Counted from the stretch's first letter, positions 1 to 11,170 are shown. The stretch is 64,000 nt of DNA from Notospermus geniculatus (GCA_002633025.1 NMRB01000336.1:176590-240589), one strand, 5' to 3'. The notes: generated by a model not told the origin, from the sequence alone. Made by a program: numbers and translations.

Positions 1-164
1 GACAACTTTGATCTGAAAAAAAACATTGATTGTATTGAAATGATAATTCAGTTGCTACATGTAGCTGAGCTCCCATATTCAGGCTAATGCACTAAAAAGG
101 GTGGTATCCACACTGAGAACATTCAAAATCAAGGTTGGCATAAGCAGTGTTCTAGCCAGAAATT

Positions 165-365
165 TTTCCAAACAGGGTGGATCACTGCATTTTCCTGATT
201 TTAAGGGTCTGGATTTTCAAACAGGGTGGGAGTGAAATTCAAACAGGGTGGTGTAATAGAAAATATGCACTGCAAGGTACATTTTTAAAAAGGGTACATA
301 CATGTAGTAAAAATCTGAACAGGGTGGTAAAATGACCTCTGAATTTTGAACAGGGTGGTACCACT
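165..365. repeat. Short dispersed AAACAGGGTGG repeats
   Basis: The word ACAGGGTGG recurs about five times within 200 bases, with varied AT-rich spacers of 30 to 70 bases. This lies in UNG intron sequence, and the remainder of 1-556 shows nothing else I can name. It looks like a decayed minisatellite. No UNG exon with the catalytic GQDPYH motif is visible in 1-556. Confidence 0.5.
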
Positions 366-556
366 GCCCTGTGAAACTGGCTTGGCTAATGGAACACAAG
401 GGGGACTGGGCATGCAGCATTTGCACACTCTCCTCTGCAGTTGTAGTGTTGTTACAATGTACCAACAACCATTGTTAATTCTTCAAAACAATAATAGCGC
501 AAGGATACATGTAAACACTAAACAAAATGTACATTGTAAATCAACAGAGAACTCAC

Positions 557-900
557 TTCTTTCAAAGGCGTCAGGTTATACGCATTGAATATGAGATCCC
601 TGGGTGGAAAGATCTGTTTTCCTGCTGCGTACTCAGCCGCGAGTGATTTCTCCAATTTCTTGAAGTAAGGCTTTTCAAACTCTCCTGCCAGGGTGTCCTT
701 CCAACTCTTCTCCGTCAAGTAAGACAGAAGATCAAAGGATGATGCGTCACCTGCACCAGCAGCTTGAGTGGAACTGGCATCTCCCTTTGGCCCTGGACTC
801 TTCGCATTTTTCGCCGTGCTAGCTTTCGGCTTTTTTGTTGCGGCTGCCTTCTTTGGGGCTGGCTTCTTTGCTTCTTTTTTAGCCTTTTTAGGGGCAGGTT
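557..900 (-). CDS. UNG: UNG exon 2
   Basis: The exon is 344 bases, entered in phase 1 and left in phase 0, and encodes the Lys-rich linker plus the first helices of the glycosylase core. The open frame extends past 900 into the intron to a TTG, but the acceptor at 902-901 is the better boundary because exon 1 ends in the matching phase. Confidence 0.82.
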
Positions 901-3900
901 CTGGAGATAGGAACAAATTGAAATTACTGAACTACACTGTACTTAACACATTTCAGCCTCTGATCTGACAGTGACAACAGTACTCCCTCGACGGAATTGA
1001 GAGGAGAGACTATGGAGAACACTGCCCATGTACATGTATGTCAGTCAGTGTTTCTGCCACAGGGGGGACAGGGGGAAACCACTCATGCCGGTGGGAGATT
1101 AGCGTTATTAGGGTCAAAGAGTCTCCTGCCAGATGCGGGAGACTACTTGACAGGTCAGCATGTACATGTAGGGCCCCCCAGGATGTATCACTTCGCCATG
1201 GTGGGGGATACAGGCCTTTCCGTTTGACGGGCGCTAAAATGTGCATGTGCCTTGCAAACAATAGAAATTCTATTGTTTGCGAGGCGCATGCACATTTTAG
1301 CACCCGTCAAATGGAAAGGCCTGGGGATAATGCAGTTAAAGGGCCTCTCGAGGCAGCTCGCTGTTGGGCTACTAACAGTACATGTAGTACTGCAACTATA
1401 CAACAGGTGGCGCTAGTAACCATCATGTGCCATGGCATAACTCATGAATTGTGGATCAAATGTTTACAGTGATGAAATTTTACTTCAAAACAAAAATGAT
1501 GCCCACGTTAAGTTGGTTCCTCATGCCACCAATTCTGTGTTAGTGATCATATCAAGATGCACTAAAAACCTGCCTCTAAGAGGCCCTTTAAAGGAGTTCG
1601 ACGTCCAAGTTGTAAACAAACCAGTTTGTTTACAAACAGTGGTCGGCAAAGCCAAACTAGTTTTATTCCTTCGTGAAGGTGGCAGCACCGGTAGCCAGTC
1701 AAAACGTCCCAATGCCAGAACGTCCCAGCAATTCCAGTCAAAACGTCCCGTTTTATAAATTTGGAAGTTAAGGGTTAGAAATATCTGGGCCTATTTATTT
1801 ACCTGACTGGAGAGACAGATCAATCACATTACTGTTGTCACAGCAAGGGATCAGATCGACAGATCCTACATGTAGGAATGTAGGTCCAGTGTCAAGTATT
1901 AGTAGGCCTAGGCTAGGCCTTGGCCTACGACTAGGCCTACAACTGNNNNNNNNNNNNNNNNNNNNNNNNNNNNNNNNNNNNNNNNNNNNNNNNNNNNNNN
2001 NNNNNNNNNNNNNNNNNNNNNNNNNNNNNNNNNNNNNNNNNNNNNNNNNNNNNNNNNNNNNNNNNNNNNNNNNNNNNNNNNNNNNNNNNNNNNNNNNNNN
2101 NNNNNNNNNNNNNNNNNNNNNNNNNNNNNNNNNNNNNNNNNNNNNNNNNNNNNNNNNNNNNNNNNNNNNNNNNNNNNNNNNNNNNNNNNNNNNNNNNNNN
2201 NNNNNNNNNNNNNNNNNNNNNNNNNNNNNNNNNNNNNNNNNNNNNNNNNNNNNNNNNNNNNNNNNNNNNNNNNNNNNNNNNNNNNNNNNNNNNNNNNNNN
2301 NNNNNNNNNNNNNNNNNNNNNNNNNNNNNNNNNNNNNNNNNNNNNNNNNNNNNNNNNNNNNNNNNNNNNNNNNNNNNNNNNNNNNNNNNNNNNNNNNNNN
2401 NNNNNNNNNNNNNNNNNNNNNNNNNNNNNNNNNNNNNNNNNNNNNNNNNNNNNNNNNNNNNNNNNNNNNNNNNNNNNNNNNNNNNNNNNNNNNNNNNNNN
2501 NNNNNNNNNNNNNNGCATTTTTCGCCGTGCTAGCTTTCGGCTTTTTTGTTGCGGCTGCCTTCTTTGGGGCTGGCTTCTTTGCTTCTTTTTTAGCCTTTTT
2601 AGGGGCAGGTTCTGGAGATAGGAACAAATTGAAATTACTGAACTACACTGTACTTAACACATTTCAGCCTCTGATCTGACAGTGACCACAGTACTCCCTC
2701 GACGGAATTGAGAGGAGAGACTGTGGAGAACACTGCCCATGTATGTCAGTCAGTGTTTCTGCCAGAGGGGGGACAGGCATGACAGGGGGAAACCACTCAT
2801 GCCGGTGGGAGATTAGCGTTATTAGGGTCAAAGGGTCTCCTGCCAGATGCGGGAGACTACTTGACAGGTCAGCATGTACATGTAGGCCCGCCTAGGATGT
2901 ATCACTTCGCCATGGTAGGGGATACAGGCCTTTCCGTTTGACGGGCGCTAAAATGTGCATGTGCCTTGCAAACAATAGAAATTCTATTGTTTGCGAGGCG
3001 CATGCACATTTTAGCACCCGTCAAATGGAAAGGCCTGGGGATAATGCAGTTAAAGGGCCTCTCGCGGCAGCTCGCTGTTGGGCTACTAACAGTACATGTA
3101 GTACTGCAACTATACAACAGGTGGCGCTAGTAACCATCATGTGCCATGGCATAACTCATGAATTGTGGATCAAATGTTTACAGTGATGAAATTTTACTTC
3201 AAAACAAAAATGATGCCCAAGTTAAGTTGGTTCCTCATGCCACCAATTCTGTGTTAGTGATCATATCAAGATGCACTAAAAACCTGCCTCTAGAGGCCCT
3301 TTAAAGGAGTTGTAAACAAACCAGTTTGTTTACAAACAGTGGTCGGCAAACTAGTTTTGTTCCTTCGTGGCAGCACCGGTAGCCAGTCAAAACGTCCCAA
3401 TGCCAGAACGTCCCAGCAATTCCAGTCAAAACGTCCCGTTTTATAAATTTGGAAGTTGAGGGTTAGAAATATCTGGGCCTATTTATTTACCTGACTGGAG
3501 AGACAAATCAATCACATTACTGTTGTCACAGCAAGGGATCAGATCGACAGATCCTACATGTAGGAATGTAGGTCCAGTGTCAAGTATTAGTAGGCCTAGG
3601 CTAGGCCTTGGCCTACGACTAGGCCTACAACTGCCTAGGTTTTTTTAGAGGAGTTTTAGGGGTTGGCCTATCCCGGGTCGCACTAATTTGCGTCCAACTG
3701 CGACCAGTTGCGTCCAACACTATAAAAAAGTAATTTTTAAGAATAAAGTGTCCATATCAATATTTATGAGTGTAGACAAGAGTCAATCAAACATTCCTGA
3801 AATGAATTTGGAGCGTTTTCAATCGCTTATTTACATGATTTATTGAGTTTATTTTCGCGTCCAGAAGCCGGCGGCCATTTTGTTGTTATCATTGTCTGGG

Positions 3901-4805
3901 GTAGACTCTGTCAAAATGGCCGCCATTGCCTGAAGAGTCACAATCGCGGAAGGCTGGCCTCGGGAGTTTTTTGACCCGTCAAATGTCATATAATTCACCT
4001 TTTTTTGTGATTAATTCTGATGAGATAATGTTGAGAATGACCATTTAAAACATAAATTTGAACATTTGTATTGATAAAATTAGCGTTTTATAGCGTTGGA
4101 CGCAACTGGACGCAATTGGTCGCAGTTGGACGCAAATTAGTGCGTCCGGCCTAGTATCCCCATCCCACCCAGGAATTATAATTTTATAAAATTCCTCCAA
4201 ATCTAACACAGTCCCTATAAGCCTAGTTAGGCTAGGGCGCTAGGCTAGGCCTACAGCCATCCCCTAGTCCCCCCGAACCCCATCCCATGACTGGGACGTT
4301 CTGGTATTGGGACATTTTGGTAATGGGACGTTTTGGCATTGGGACGTTCTGACTGGACGTGGGAAGTGACACATCTTCCATACATTATTGCGGCTTATTC
4401 AGTGTACATACCTGCATACATGTAGGCCTACACACTCAGTGCACTTCCCACGATTTTGTCCGCTATACCCCACTTAGACTTAGAGCCTATCGTGTTTACA
4501 ACTTGGACGTCCAGCTCCTTTAAGCCACCTTTAGGTAGGCCTCGCCCCCACCATGCCTACATAATACATCATGTGCACATGTAGGCCTACATCCATGATA
4601 ATAGCCTACACATATTAGGCTACATGTGCACGCACCAGCGCACGTGTGTGTGCACAGTGCAGGCACCTAAAAATAACCGTCCAAATCATTCAAACCCAAG
4701 CAACATCATGTCAACAGCGATCACAACAAAAATCATACTTTTCTTTGCCGCAGGTTCTTCTTTTGATGCTGCTGCCGTCCTTTTGCTTGCTCTACGAGGC
4801 GGCAT
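557..4805 (-). CDS. UNG: Uracil-DNA glycosylase, N-terminal exons (partial gene)
   Basis: UNG removes uracil from DNA as the first step of base-excision repair in nucleus and mitochondria. Two exons are visible on the minus strand: exon 1 (4805-4739) and exon 2 (900-557). Exon 1 ends after one base of a codon at A|GTATGA. Exon 2 starts after CTATCTCCAG with the two matching bases and ends in phase 0 at GAA|GTGAGT, so the phases agree. Residues 1-22 are basic (MPPRRASKR). Residues 23 to about 65 form a Lys/Ala/Pro-rich, histone H1-like tail. The core begins at SWKDTLAGEFEKPYF and runs to NLTPLKE, matching the UNG segment just before the catalytic GQDPYH. That motif and the rest of the enzyme lie beyond the left edge. 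Identification rests on the W..L..EF.KPYF..L pattern. No alternative family fits as well. Confidence 0.85.
804..1945. repeat. First copy of a 1.1-kb duplicated block (probable haplotype overlap)
   Basis: This block matches 2515-3633 almost base for base, with small indels and scattered substitutions. Its right end coincides exactly with the N gap, and the second copy begins right after the gap. That geometry is what two unmerged allelic contigs produce when scaffolded end to end. The block holds part of UNG exon 2, flanking intron, and the 1212-1322 palindrome. Confidence 0.8.
1212..1322. repeat. 111-bp fold-back palindrome
   Basis: Arms of about 55 bases are nearly perfectly inverted around position 1267, starting AGGCCTTTCC and ending GGAAAGGCCT. 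The same hairpin recurs in the duplicated block at 2926-3036. It is compatible with a small fold-back transposon in a UNG intron. No clear target-site duplication was found. Confidence 0.7.
1946..2514. other. Assembly gap of 569 N
   Basis: A run of 569 N separates the two copies of the duplicated block. Open frames that cross it are artefacts. Confidence 0.99.
2515..2611 (-). pseudogene. Partial second copy of UNG exon 2
   Basis: These 97 bases repeat the first part of UNG exon 2 with the same acceptor (TCTCCAG, at 2612-2613) and the same Lys/Ala/Pro-rich coding sequence. It is cut by the N gap. It is best read as the other allele and not as a second exon, because splicing it together with 557-900 would duplicate the tail. 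Confidence 0.7.
2926..3036. repeat. Fold-back palindrome, second copy
   Basis: Same hairpin as 1212-1322, centred on 2981, inside the second duplicated block. Confidence 0.7.
3679..4144. mobile_element. MITE with GCGTCCAACT sub-repeats in its inverted ends
   Basis: The element begins CGCACTAATTTGCGTCC and ends with the inverse. Each terminus carries two or three diverged copies of the decamer GCGTCCAACT, and the right arm has one more copy than the left. The interior is AT-rich with no open frame. It sits in UNG intron 1. I could not define a target-site duplication. Confidence 0.65.
4145..4738. other. UNG: UNG intron 1, remainder
   Basis: No coding signal is seen. There are several AGGCCTAC and TACATGTA words, and the phrase TGGGACGTTCTGG with variants four times near 4290-4360, which resembles the 'AACGTCCC' words at 1705-1750 in inverted form. 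Confidence 0.5.
4739..4805 (-). CDS. UNG: UNG exon 1 (start codon)
   Basis: ATG at 4805-4803 opens a 22-codon basic segment (MPPRRASKRTAAASKEEP, then Ala-Ala-Lys-Lys) ending one base into a codon before GTATGA. The phase joins exactly to exon 2 and continues the Lys/Pro-rich tail without a break. A longer 5' leader is likely but not visible. Confidence 0.7.
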
Positions 4806-5597
4806 GATGCTATTTCGTGTTTTTAAGAGCTGATCAAGTTCAGAAAAATTGTAAACAATTTACCGGATCCGGAAATGTTCTCGGGTCACTACCGATATTG
4901 TTACTGTGGTGTGTCCCACAAATAGTCCTCCTAAAATTTATAATTCTGCGGGAAAATTTGATTTTCATCGATAGCAAATAACTCAGTTAATGAAAAGATA
5001 GCTCTATATTATCACTGTCAGTAATCATTCATTCACAGAGTTCAATCAATTGTTGCAGAAAATATGCAGAACTACTTTCGGCGTAATTGCTTTAAATATC
5101 AGACTCAATTGCGCAGCCCTGACAGGAAGTTCCTGTGTTTTTCTGCCAGCAATTTGTGGAGTTTGTCCGAATTAAATCAAAATTTGACGTATTTATCAGC
5201 CGAAAATATTGGTGAGAGAGACCTCAATCGATTTATTAAACAATACACTTTTATTGTAATGTACCCGGTGTGATCATCTTCCTCTCGATTATGCATATGC
5301 AGTGATTTTTATTAGGCCTAGGCCAGCTTCATTATGACAGCTTGCCAAGCCCTTTGCCAGTGCAATGCCCTGCTTCCCACACACATGACACACAACACAT
5401 TGCACACTGACTGACTAGGCTAGGCCCTACTATGCTGCCGGTATGTACATGTAGGCCTAGGCCCTAGGTGCACATTGTGCAATACTAGCACTAGGCCTAC
5501 ATGTAGACCTGCATTCTGACTAGAAAATAAGCCTGTCCTGTCAATAATAAGAATAGCAGGCCTAGCCACAGGCCCCTGATCTGAAGCCTAGTACTAA
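4806..5597. other. Upstream flank of UNG
   Basis: This should contain the UNG promoter on the minus strand. I see no clear TATA box or CpG cluster. The sequence is AT-rich, with AGGCCTA-rich words from 5310 on. Small open frames here look like chance. Confidence 0.4.
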
Positions 5598-5973
5598 GGC
5601 CATGTAAAAAAAAATAGTTGGTTAGCATCCTTCCACTCTCAATTTTCTGAGGAGGGCGGGAGGTTTTTATTTTATTTTTTATTGAGTTTGAGATGCATGT
5701 TACCATGGTAATCATGGCGACCTGAGGGAAATTTCAAATGTAGGCCTAATATGGGTCCGTAATATGTATGATTGATAATGAATTGAAACAAAAACTACTT
5801 TCTATCCTTTAAAACTGTGTTGTTTTATTTAAGCATCCCAGCCTACAATTTTATCACTCTTTTGGCAGTTTTTAAAAGGTTTTTTGGAAAATAAAAAATA
5901 AAAAATTTTTTGAGGAGGGGGTGATTTCCATGGCGGGAGGGGATGCTAACCAATTATTTTTTTTTACATGGCC
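5598..5973. mobile_element. PIF/Harbinger-like MITE, copy 1
   Basis: Terminal inverted repeats start GGCCATGTAAA and include GGTTAGCATCC; the right end is the inverse. It is flanked by TAA at 5595-5597 and 5974-5976, the 3-bp target duplication typical of PIF/Harbinger. Subterminal regions are GGCGGGA followed by long T/A runs. No transposase frame is present, so it is non-autonomous. A second copy lies at 6855-7212. Confidence 0.8.
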
Positions 5974-6463
5974 TAAGCGGGATTATCGGGTTAGTTAGCG
6001 GGAATATCGGGTTAAACCATTGTAAACAATGGGTAAGATAAAGAATATCGGGTTAGTTAGCGGGAATATCGGGTTAAACCATTGTAAACAATGGGTAAGA
6101 TAAAGAACTTTCTTTATCTTACCCATTGTTTACAATGGTTTAACCCGATATTCCCGCTAACTAACCCGATATTCTTTATCTTACCCATTGTTTACAATGG
6201 TTTAACCCGATATTCCCGCTAACTAACCCGATAATCCCGCTTAGGCCATGTAAAAAAAAATAATTGGTTAGCATCCCCTCCCGCCATGGAAATCACCCCC
6301 TCCTCAAAAAATTTTTTATTTTTTATTTTCCAAAAAACCTTTTAAAAACTGCCAAAAGAGTGATAAAATTGTAGGCTGGGATGCTTAAATAAAACAACAC
6401 AGTTTTAAAGGATAGAAAGTAGTTTTTGTTTCAATTCATTATCAATCATACATATTACGGACC
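5754..6463. repeat. 710-bp perfect palindrome ending at an N
   Basis: Two arms of about 353 bases are inverted around 6108.5 with a 4-base centre. I saw no mismatch where I compared them. The left arm includes the right half of the MITE at 5598-5973 plus two direct copies of a 56-base GCGGGAATATCGGG unit. The right arm stops at the single N at 6464. A perfect palindrome ending at a contig join may be a fold-back assembly chimera. Confidence 0.8.
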
Positions 6464-6464
6464 N
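6464..6464. other. Single-N contig join
   Basis: One N exactly at the end of the palindrome's right arm. Confidence 0.8.
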
Positions 6465-6854
6465 ATGCACTAGGCCCAAGGTTTGTTGACACCTTCTGGC
6501 TGTAATGGCCGACTTGCGCAAGTGGTCTATAGGCCTAGCCCTAGGCCTAGCCTCTAGGATTTTTAGGAAGGTAGGGCAGGCCCTCCTAATATTAGGCCCT
6601 AACGAAATAGAATAGAATAGGCCTAGGCCTGCATTTGTGGACTCAACATTGCCTCGGCTGCTGCAGCATTTTTTGTACTCTATTGACGTGTGTGTATTGG
6701 CCCTGCCTGGAACGAAAAATGGGTAGGGCCTGCCCTAGGCCCGCCCCAAGCCAGCCTAGGCCTACCGGTAGGCCTAATGAAGGGTGTCACATCATCATTC
6801 CTAGGCCTATCTAGACCTAAATGTAGGCGTACTCTAGAAGAAGTATCGCGATTA

Positions 6855-7212
6855 GGCCATGTAAAAAAAAATAGTTGGTTAGCATCCTTCCACTCTCAAT
6901 TTTCTGAATGGGCGGGAGGTTTTTATTTTATTTTTTATTGAGTTTGAGATGCATGTTACCATGGTAATCTTGGCAACCTGAGGGAAATTTCAAATGTAAT
7001 AGGTATGAATTGAAACAAAAACTACTTTCTATCCTTTAAAACTGTGTTGTTTTATTTAAGCATCCCAGCCTTGTAATTTTATCACTCTTTTATCACTCTT
7101 TTGGCAGTTTTTGAATTTTTTTTTGAAAATAAAAAATAAAAAATTTTTTGAGGAGGGGGGTGATTTCCATGGCGGGAGGGGATGCTAACCAATTATTTTT
7201 TTTTACATGGCC
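6855..7212. mobile_element. PIF/Harbinger-like MITE, copy 2
   Basis: Same family as 5598-5973: GGCCATGTAAA termini, the same interior, and TTA duplicated at 6852-6854 and 7213-7215. It differs by indels, including a duplicated ATCACTCTTTT. Confidence 0.8.
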
Positions 7213-7680
7213 TTACTTAGCCTATGACAAAAAGATAGGCCCCTAATGTTGTATCACATGGTGGGTATTTTCACGAAAATCGTTGTTGTGTCCAGTCTTT
7301 CTTTGTCTTATGAGTATTTTAAATTCGTTGGTGGCATGTCCCTCTAGAAATGCTTTTGATACCAAAAGTATTAAACATGGTGGTTTGGCATGTTTCAAAA
7401 GTCCAAAATAACAATGTAAACATCCATGTTTACAAACATTGAATGTAAACAATGAAGTAATGTTCACATTATCTTTTAAGTCGCACTTCAGATGCTGAAG
7501 TATTTGCATGCATATATACATGTAGGCCTAGGCCTAGTACATGTAGTCTACAACATGTATGTACATGTACATGTAGCGTTGCTTTACAATTAACATTAAT
7601 TCGTATATTTTTTGACTTTCTTGAAAAATTATCGTGATCAGGCCTGTACTTTGGTTGTTCTGACTTTGCTTGTTCTGACC
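7213..7680. other. Unassigned spacer
   Basis: AT-rich DNA with TACATGTA clusters near 7540-7580. No gene or inverted repeat is supported. Confidence 0.4.
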
Positions 7681-7715
7681 TTGGAGGAATTATACTGTCA
7701 GTATAATTCCTCCAA
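7681..7715. repeat. 35-bp palindrome GGAGGAATTATACTG
   Basis: Perfect 17-bp arms around one base. The arm sequence is the same as in the 48-bp palindrome at 47231-47278, about 40 kb away, so this is a dispersed palindromic element. Confidence 0.8.
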
Positions 7716-7809
7716 GTTCTGACTTTGCTGACAGTTGAGATTTTAATTTGAAAGTTACATCAAGGGCTACCCTGCTATATTGGTGATTGAAAAACTGCCA
7801 AAGAATGTT

Positions 7810-8010
7810 TATCCTGAGAACATCAGGGGTTCTTAGTGCTTGTTCCCTTCGTCACCGCAAACAAACCCCTGAGAGAATCCGCCTGATTGAATCGGTGGAG
7901 TAGCATTTTCTCAGGCGCCAAATACCCAGCAAATCAAGCGTAATCTCTCAGGGGTTTGTCTGCGGTGCCGAAGGGAGCGAGCAGTAAGAACGCCTGATAT
8001 TCTCAGGATG
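7810..8010. mobile_element. Fold-back MITE with 9-bp target duplication
   Basis: Long inverted repeats of about 70 bases begin ATCCTGAGAA. AAGAATGTT flanks both sides (7801-7809 and 8011-8019). A 9-bp duplication is typical of Mutator-like elements. It is about 201 bp with no coding capacity. Confidence 0.7.
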
Positions 8011-8450
8011 AAGAATGTTCGACGTACTGGATTATGGAAAAACATTCTGCACGGGTCCTACGTGTACCGTACATGTGGGCTGTCATGTACAAAACGTACG
8101 CCCTATGTGAGGTAGCAAACTCCCCTCCTGTGGTTGACCTGTGTGTAATTTACAAAGTCAAATACAGCCGTGGCTGCACCCAACTCTGGCAGCATATAAA
8201 TGAATCATTTGTGTGACCTTGATTCGAAAGAATTCTCTCCAAGTCCAATATCAATCTTATCAGACATGTCAGATGTTTAATAGACGATCATGGCTGTTTA
8301 TGTTGTAAACAAAACTGACCTTAACAAAGTTTTTAAGTGGACTGTTATCTATCTACAGGCCTAAGGGATGCATCATGCTCACTCATACAAAACTGTCAAC
8401 ATGGTCAAACTGGCATTGAATGAGTGGGCCTACATGTACTGGTTCACTGA

Positions 8451-8762
8451 CAGTGTTCTCCACACCAGTTAAATAAGGGCGGTCCGCCCCTCTTAAAAAT
8501 AACGACGGCAAAATCTGCCCCTCTTAAAAACGGCCTGCCCCTCTTAAAAATTCGTCCGCCCTAATATTTATGATTTAGATCGCTCAATTTTAATGCATCT
8601 CAGATGCTCAGAAAACGCATCTCAGAGAACCTAAAATCCAAAATTCGCTGCAGGGGAGGGCCCCCCAGACATGCCAGACCCCCCCAGAAGGCGCCTCGCG
8701 CGGTGCCTTCGGCACCACGCCCACCGCCGCCCCTCTTAGACCAAAACCCGTGGAGAACACTG
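8451..8762. mobile_element. MITE with CAGTGTTCTCCAC ends
   Basis: Termini CAGTGTTCTCCAC and GTGGAGAACACTG are inverted. The interior repeats GCCCCTCTTAAAAA four times and is GC-rich toward the right. A related terminus occurs at 1015-1075 and in other 'CAGTGTTTC' elements of the window. Confidence 0.6.
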
Positions 8763-8977
8763 ACTGAATGTTGAGTTGAGTTCTCACGAACCTCAGACTT
8801 ATGTCAGTTGTCATGGACTGTGAAGAGCTGTCTGTCAGGCATTTGATTGATTGTTGTTTGATTATTACTGATATTAGCTGATTTCAGACAGAGGGGATTG
8901 TGGTGGTGCAATTCAAAATTTAAAAAACTTGACAGGCTCAGTCTCTCATTGTACCAGTACGTGTATTCACATAGCCG

Positions 8978-9135
8978 CCCATACAATGTACACGATCAAT
9001 ATTATTGCACAATATGGGGGCCAAAATACATGTAGGGGCATGCTACTGGCATGATGGGTAGAAGAAAGATTGGCACTAATATATTGCCGATTTTGATCCC
9101 CGTATTGTGCAATAATATTGATCATGTATGGCCAC
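8978..9135. repeat. Inverted-repeat element with ATTGCACAATATG ends
   Basis: Inverted ends read CATACA..ATCAATATTATTGCACAATA. The centre contains TGATGGGTAGAAGAAAG. Related copies occur at 9445-9755 (interrupted) and 20013-20140. Confidence 0.65.
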
Positions 9136-9440
9136 TTAAAGGTGCTCTAGTTCGAATTGTAAACATTACGGTGTGCCACCTATTGTCAATTTCTGGTACT
9201 AACAAATCAGATAAAATCGAATTAAATCTTGATCTCGCCTTTCACAACTTTTTGTTTGTTTTTGAGCATAAAATCATATTTCAGTTACAAGAATATTTAT
9301 CAAGATAGATATAAAAATAGATAACATTAATGTTTTGGTATATACGGTGCTGCCACCTGTCAGAGGAAAAATAACTATTATAATCAACCATGTAAATAAA
9401 CAAACCGTAATGTTTACAATGCGAACTAGAGCACCTTAAC
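9136..9440. mobile_element. MITE with TTAAAGGTGCTCTAGTTCG ends
   Basis: About 35-base terminal inverted repeats include ATTGTAAACATTACGG, with one or two mismatches. The interior is AT-rich. It sits between two copies of the ATTGCACAATATG family, so several insertions cluster here. Confidence 0.75.
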
Positions 9441-9529
9441 TTTAAGCGGTCCATACACCATCCAATATGATTGCACAATATGGGTCCCAAATGGGATCAT
9501 GTGCTTTTGGCATGATGGGTAGAAGAAAG

Positions 9530-9670
9530 AAATAGAAATCGGGTTTCTAAGGTGAAAGACATTGCTTCCTACGAGATTCGAACGCACAGACCCTCGCATG
9601 AGACATCAATCGCCAGCACTAAGGGGCAGCATGCCTTAACCACTAGGCCAAATGCCCATCAAATCTCAAT
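9530..9670 (-). mobile_element. tRNA-derived SINE with 14-bp target duplication
   Basis: Read on the minus strand, it contains an A-box-like TGGCCTAGTGGTTAAGG and a B-box-like GTTCGAATC with tRNA-like spacing. TGGGTAGAAGAAAG is duplicated on both sides (9516-9529 and 9671-9684). Uninterrupted relatives of the host element (8978-9135, 20013-20140) have a single copy of this word, confirming an insertion. It is not a functional tRNA gene because the arms do not pair properly. Confidence 0.65.
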
Positions 9671-9684
9671 TGGGTAGAAGAAAG

Positions 9685-10630
9685 GTTATTATTGCCCGTT
9701 TTGACCCTCATATTGTGCAGTGTGGCAGCTGACCATGTAGGTAGGGGCCACTTTAAGGATCAATGAGCCCTGAATTTCAGAGCTACATGTACTCCTTGAG
9801 TTCCACGTAGAGGTTTCTGGAGAGAGTGGCAACTGAAGGTACAGGCACGACAGGTATAGAACATGTAGAATTACATGACATACAGTCAAGTGTGAAGCAC
9901 TCTGAGACTGACTTTTCAGAGGAAAGCAGTATTCATTATCGTTATAAATTACGATGTACCCTCTTCCATCAGCCAGGGCAGTCTGTCTGCATGCTCCGTC
10001 GCACCGACTTCTCTGCCAGATAAGATATGAGGTTATTGATCAACCTGTTCCCCATCTCAGACATGTCAGAATATACATGTTAAATGCACGGCGTCGCATG
10101 TTGGATCTGTGTTACCCCAGCAGCGGGTCTCATCAATGTCTACAGACAAAAATCGATGACGGATGGGATGAATGGTTAGGAGTGTTTGTGATTTTTGCAA
10201 TCGCCAACAATTTGTCTCATTCGCCGAAATTGTAGTGCTTTGTGTGAAGTCGATGGCATTTGGTGGATGAGAGAGACCATCCTCTTGGAAATAAGTGAAA
10301 TAAACATTAGTTGCTCTTACCGTATATAACATGTCATGTCATGGTGGACATGGTTGTGTTGTAACACGAATGTGGGTTGGAAAGAATTTCTGTCATCAGA
10401 AAATGCAAATTCTGATGTCGGGTGGTGGTCAGTTCAAATATGAACAAAAACATACATTTTCTTGAACTTGAATACAATGTGTTTGGTCATACATGTATGG
10501 ATGCCAGATAGATGATGCTCTGTTTGACAGAGCTGCTGGAATCTGTGCGCTGAAGAGAAACTTTCAATCATGTCAATTGTGTTTGGTGTTGGTGGTAACA
10601 ATTCTGTCACAAGAGTCCCAGTTCATGTAT
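9685..10630. other. Unassigned intergenic stretch
   Basis: I see no exon with convincing splice borders. Short frames at 9826-10023 and 9954-10235 lack family resemblance. TACATGTA words are scattered. Confidence 0.4.
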
Positions 10631-11069
10631 AGCCCCATTTACACTGGTCACGTAAAAAGCGACCCGTGCTCGGACCGATGCCGGCCCGCTTGATTTTCCG
10701 CCTCCTTCACAATAGCACGGATGGAACCGTGCTATTCACTCGAGACGGCTACATGTACCAGTGCCACCGTGGTGGGCTTTTATACATTTCGCACCGGTGA
10801 CGTCAGAGGCAAGATAAACAGTTTGCGCATACTCGGATCACAAGTGGAACCATTCTGAGATCGCTGGGCAACACTGCACTGTTCCGGAACCGAACCGTGC
10901 TCGGACCGGTCCGAGACAACCTCCAACTGGTGGTCTCGGCACGGTTCGCTTTGGAACCGTTCCTGGCATGCTTGTCCCATTTACATGTACACTTGCTATT
11001 TTTTGGGCAATCCGTGCTCAGACTGGTCCATCCGAGCACAGTTATTTTTCCTTAGTGTAAACGGGGCCA
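10631..11069. mobile_element. MITE with GGCCCC.TTTACACT ends
   Basis: Ends read AGCCCCATTTACACT and AGTGTAAACGGGGCC in inverse. The GC-rich interior repeats the phrase CCGTGCTCGGACC and relatives at least three times. It abuts the left border of the first duplicated block at 11073. Confidence 0.6.
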
Positions 11070-11170
11070 TTATTGTCTCCCGTGAATGACCCCAAATGCA
11101 GAGGTACATGTATGAAGATTGACGGCACTGCTGCTTGAAAGTCCTCATCAACGTAGGTCATTAGACAATA

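Larger units (their letters stand above)
2515..3633. repeat. Second copy of the duplicated block
   Basis: This is the counterpart of 804-1945. It lacks a few short insertions present in copy 1, for example a duplicated ACATGT near the start of the intron part and the short GACGTCCAA stretch after TTAAAGGAGTT. The small divergence is typical of alleles in an outbred marine species. Confidence 0.8.

Noticed and set aside
1835-2627. Long open frames crossing the N gap
   Set aside because: They are open only because N translates as unknown; the real sequence is missing.
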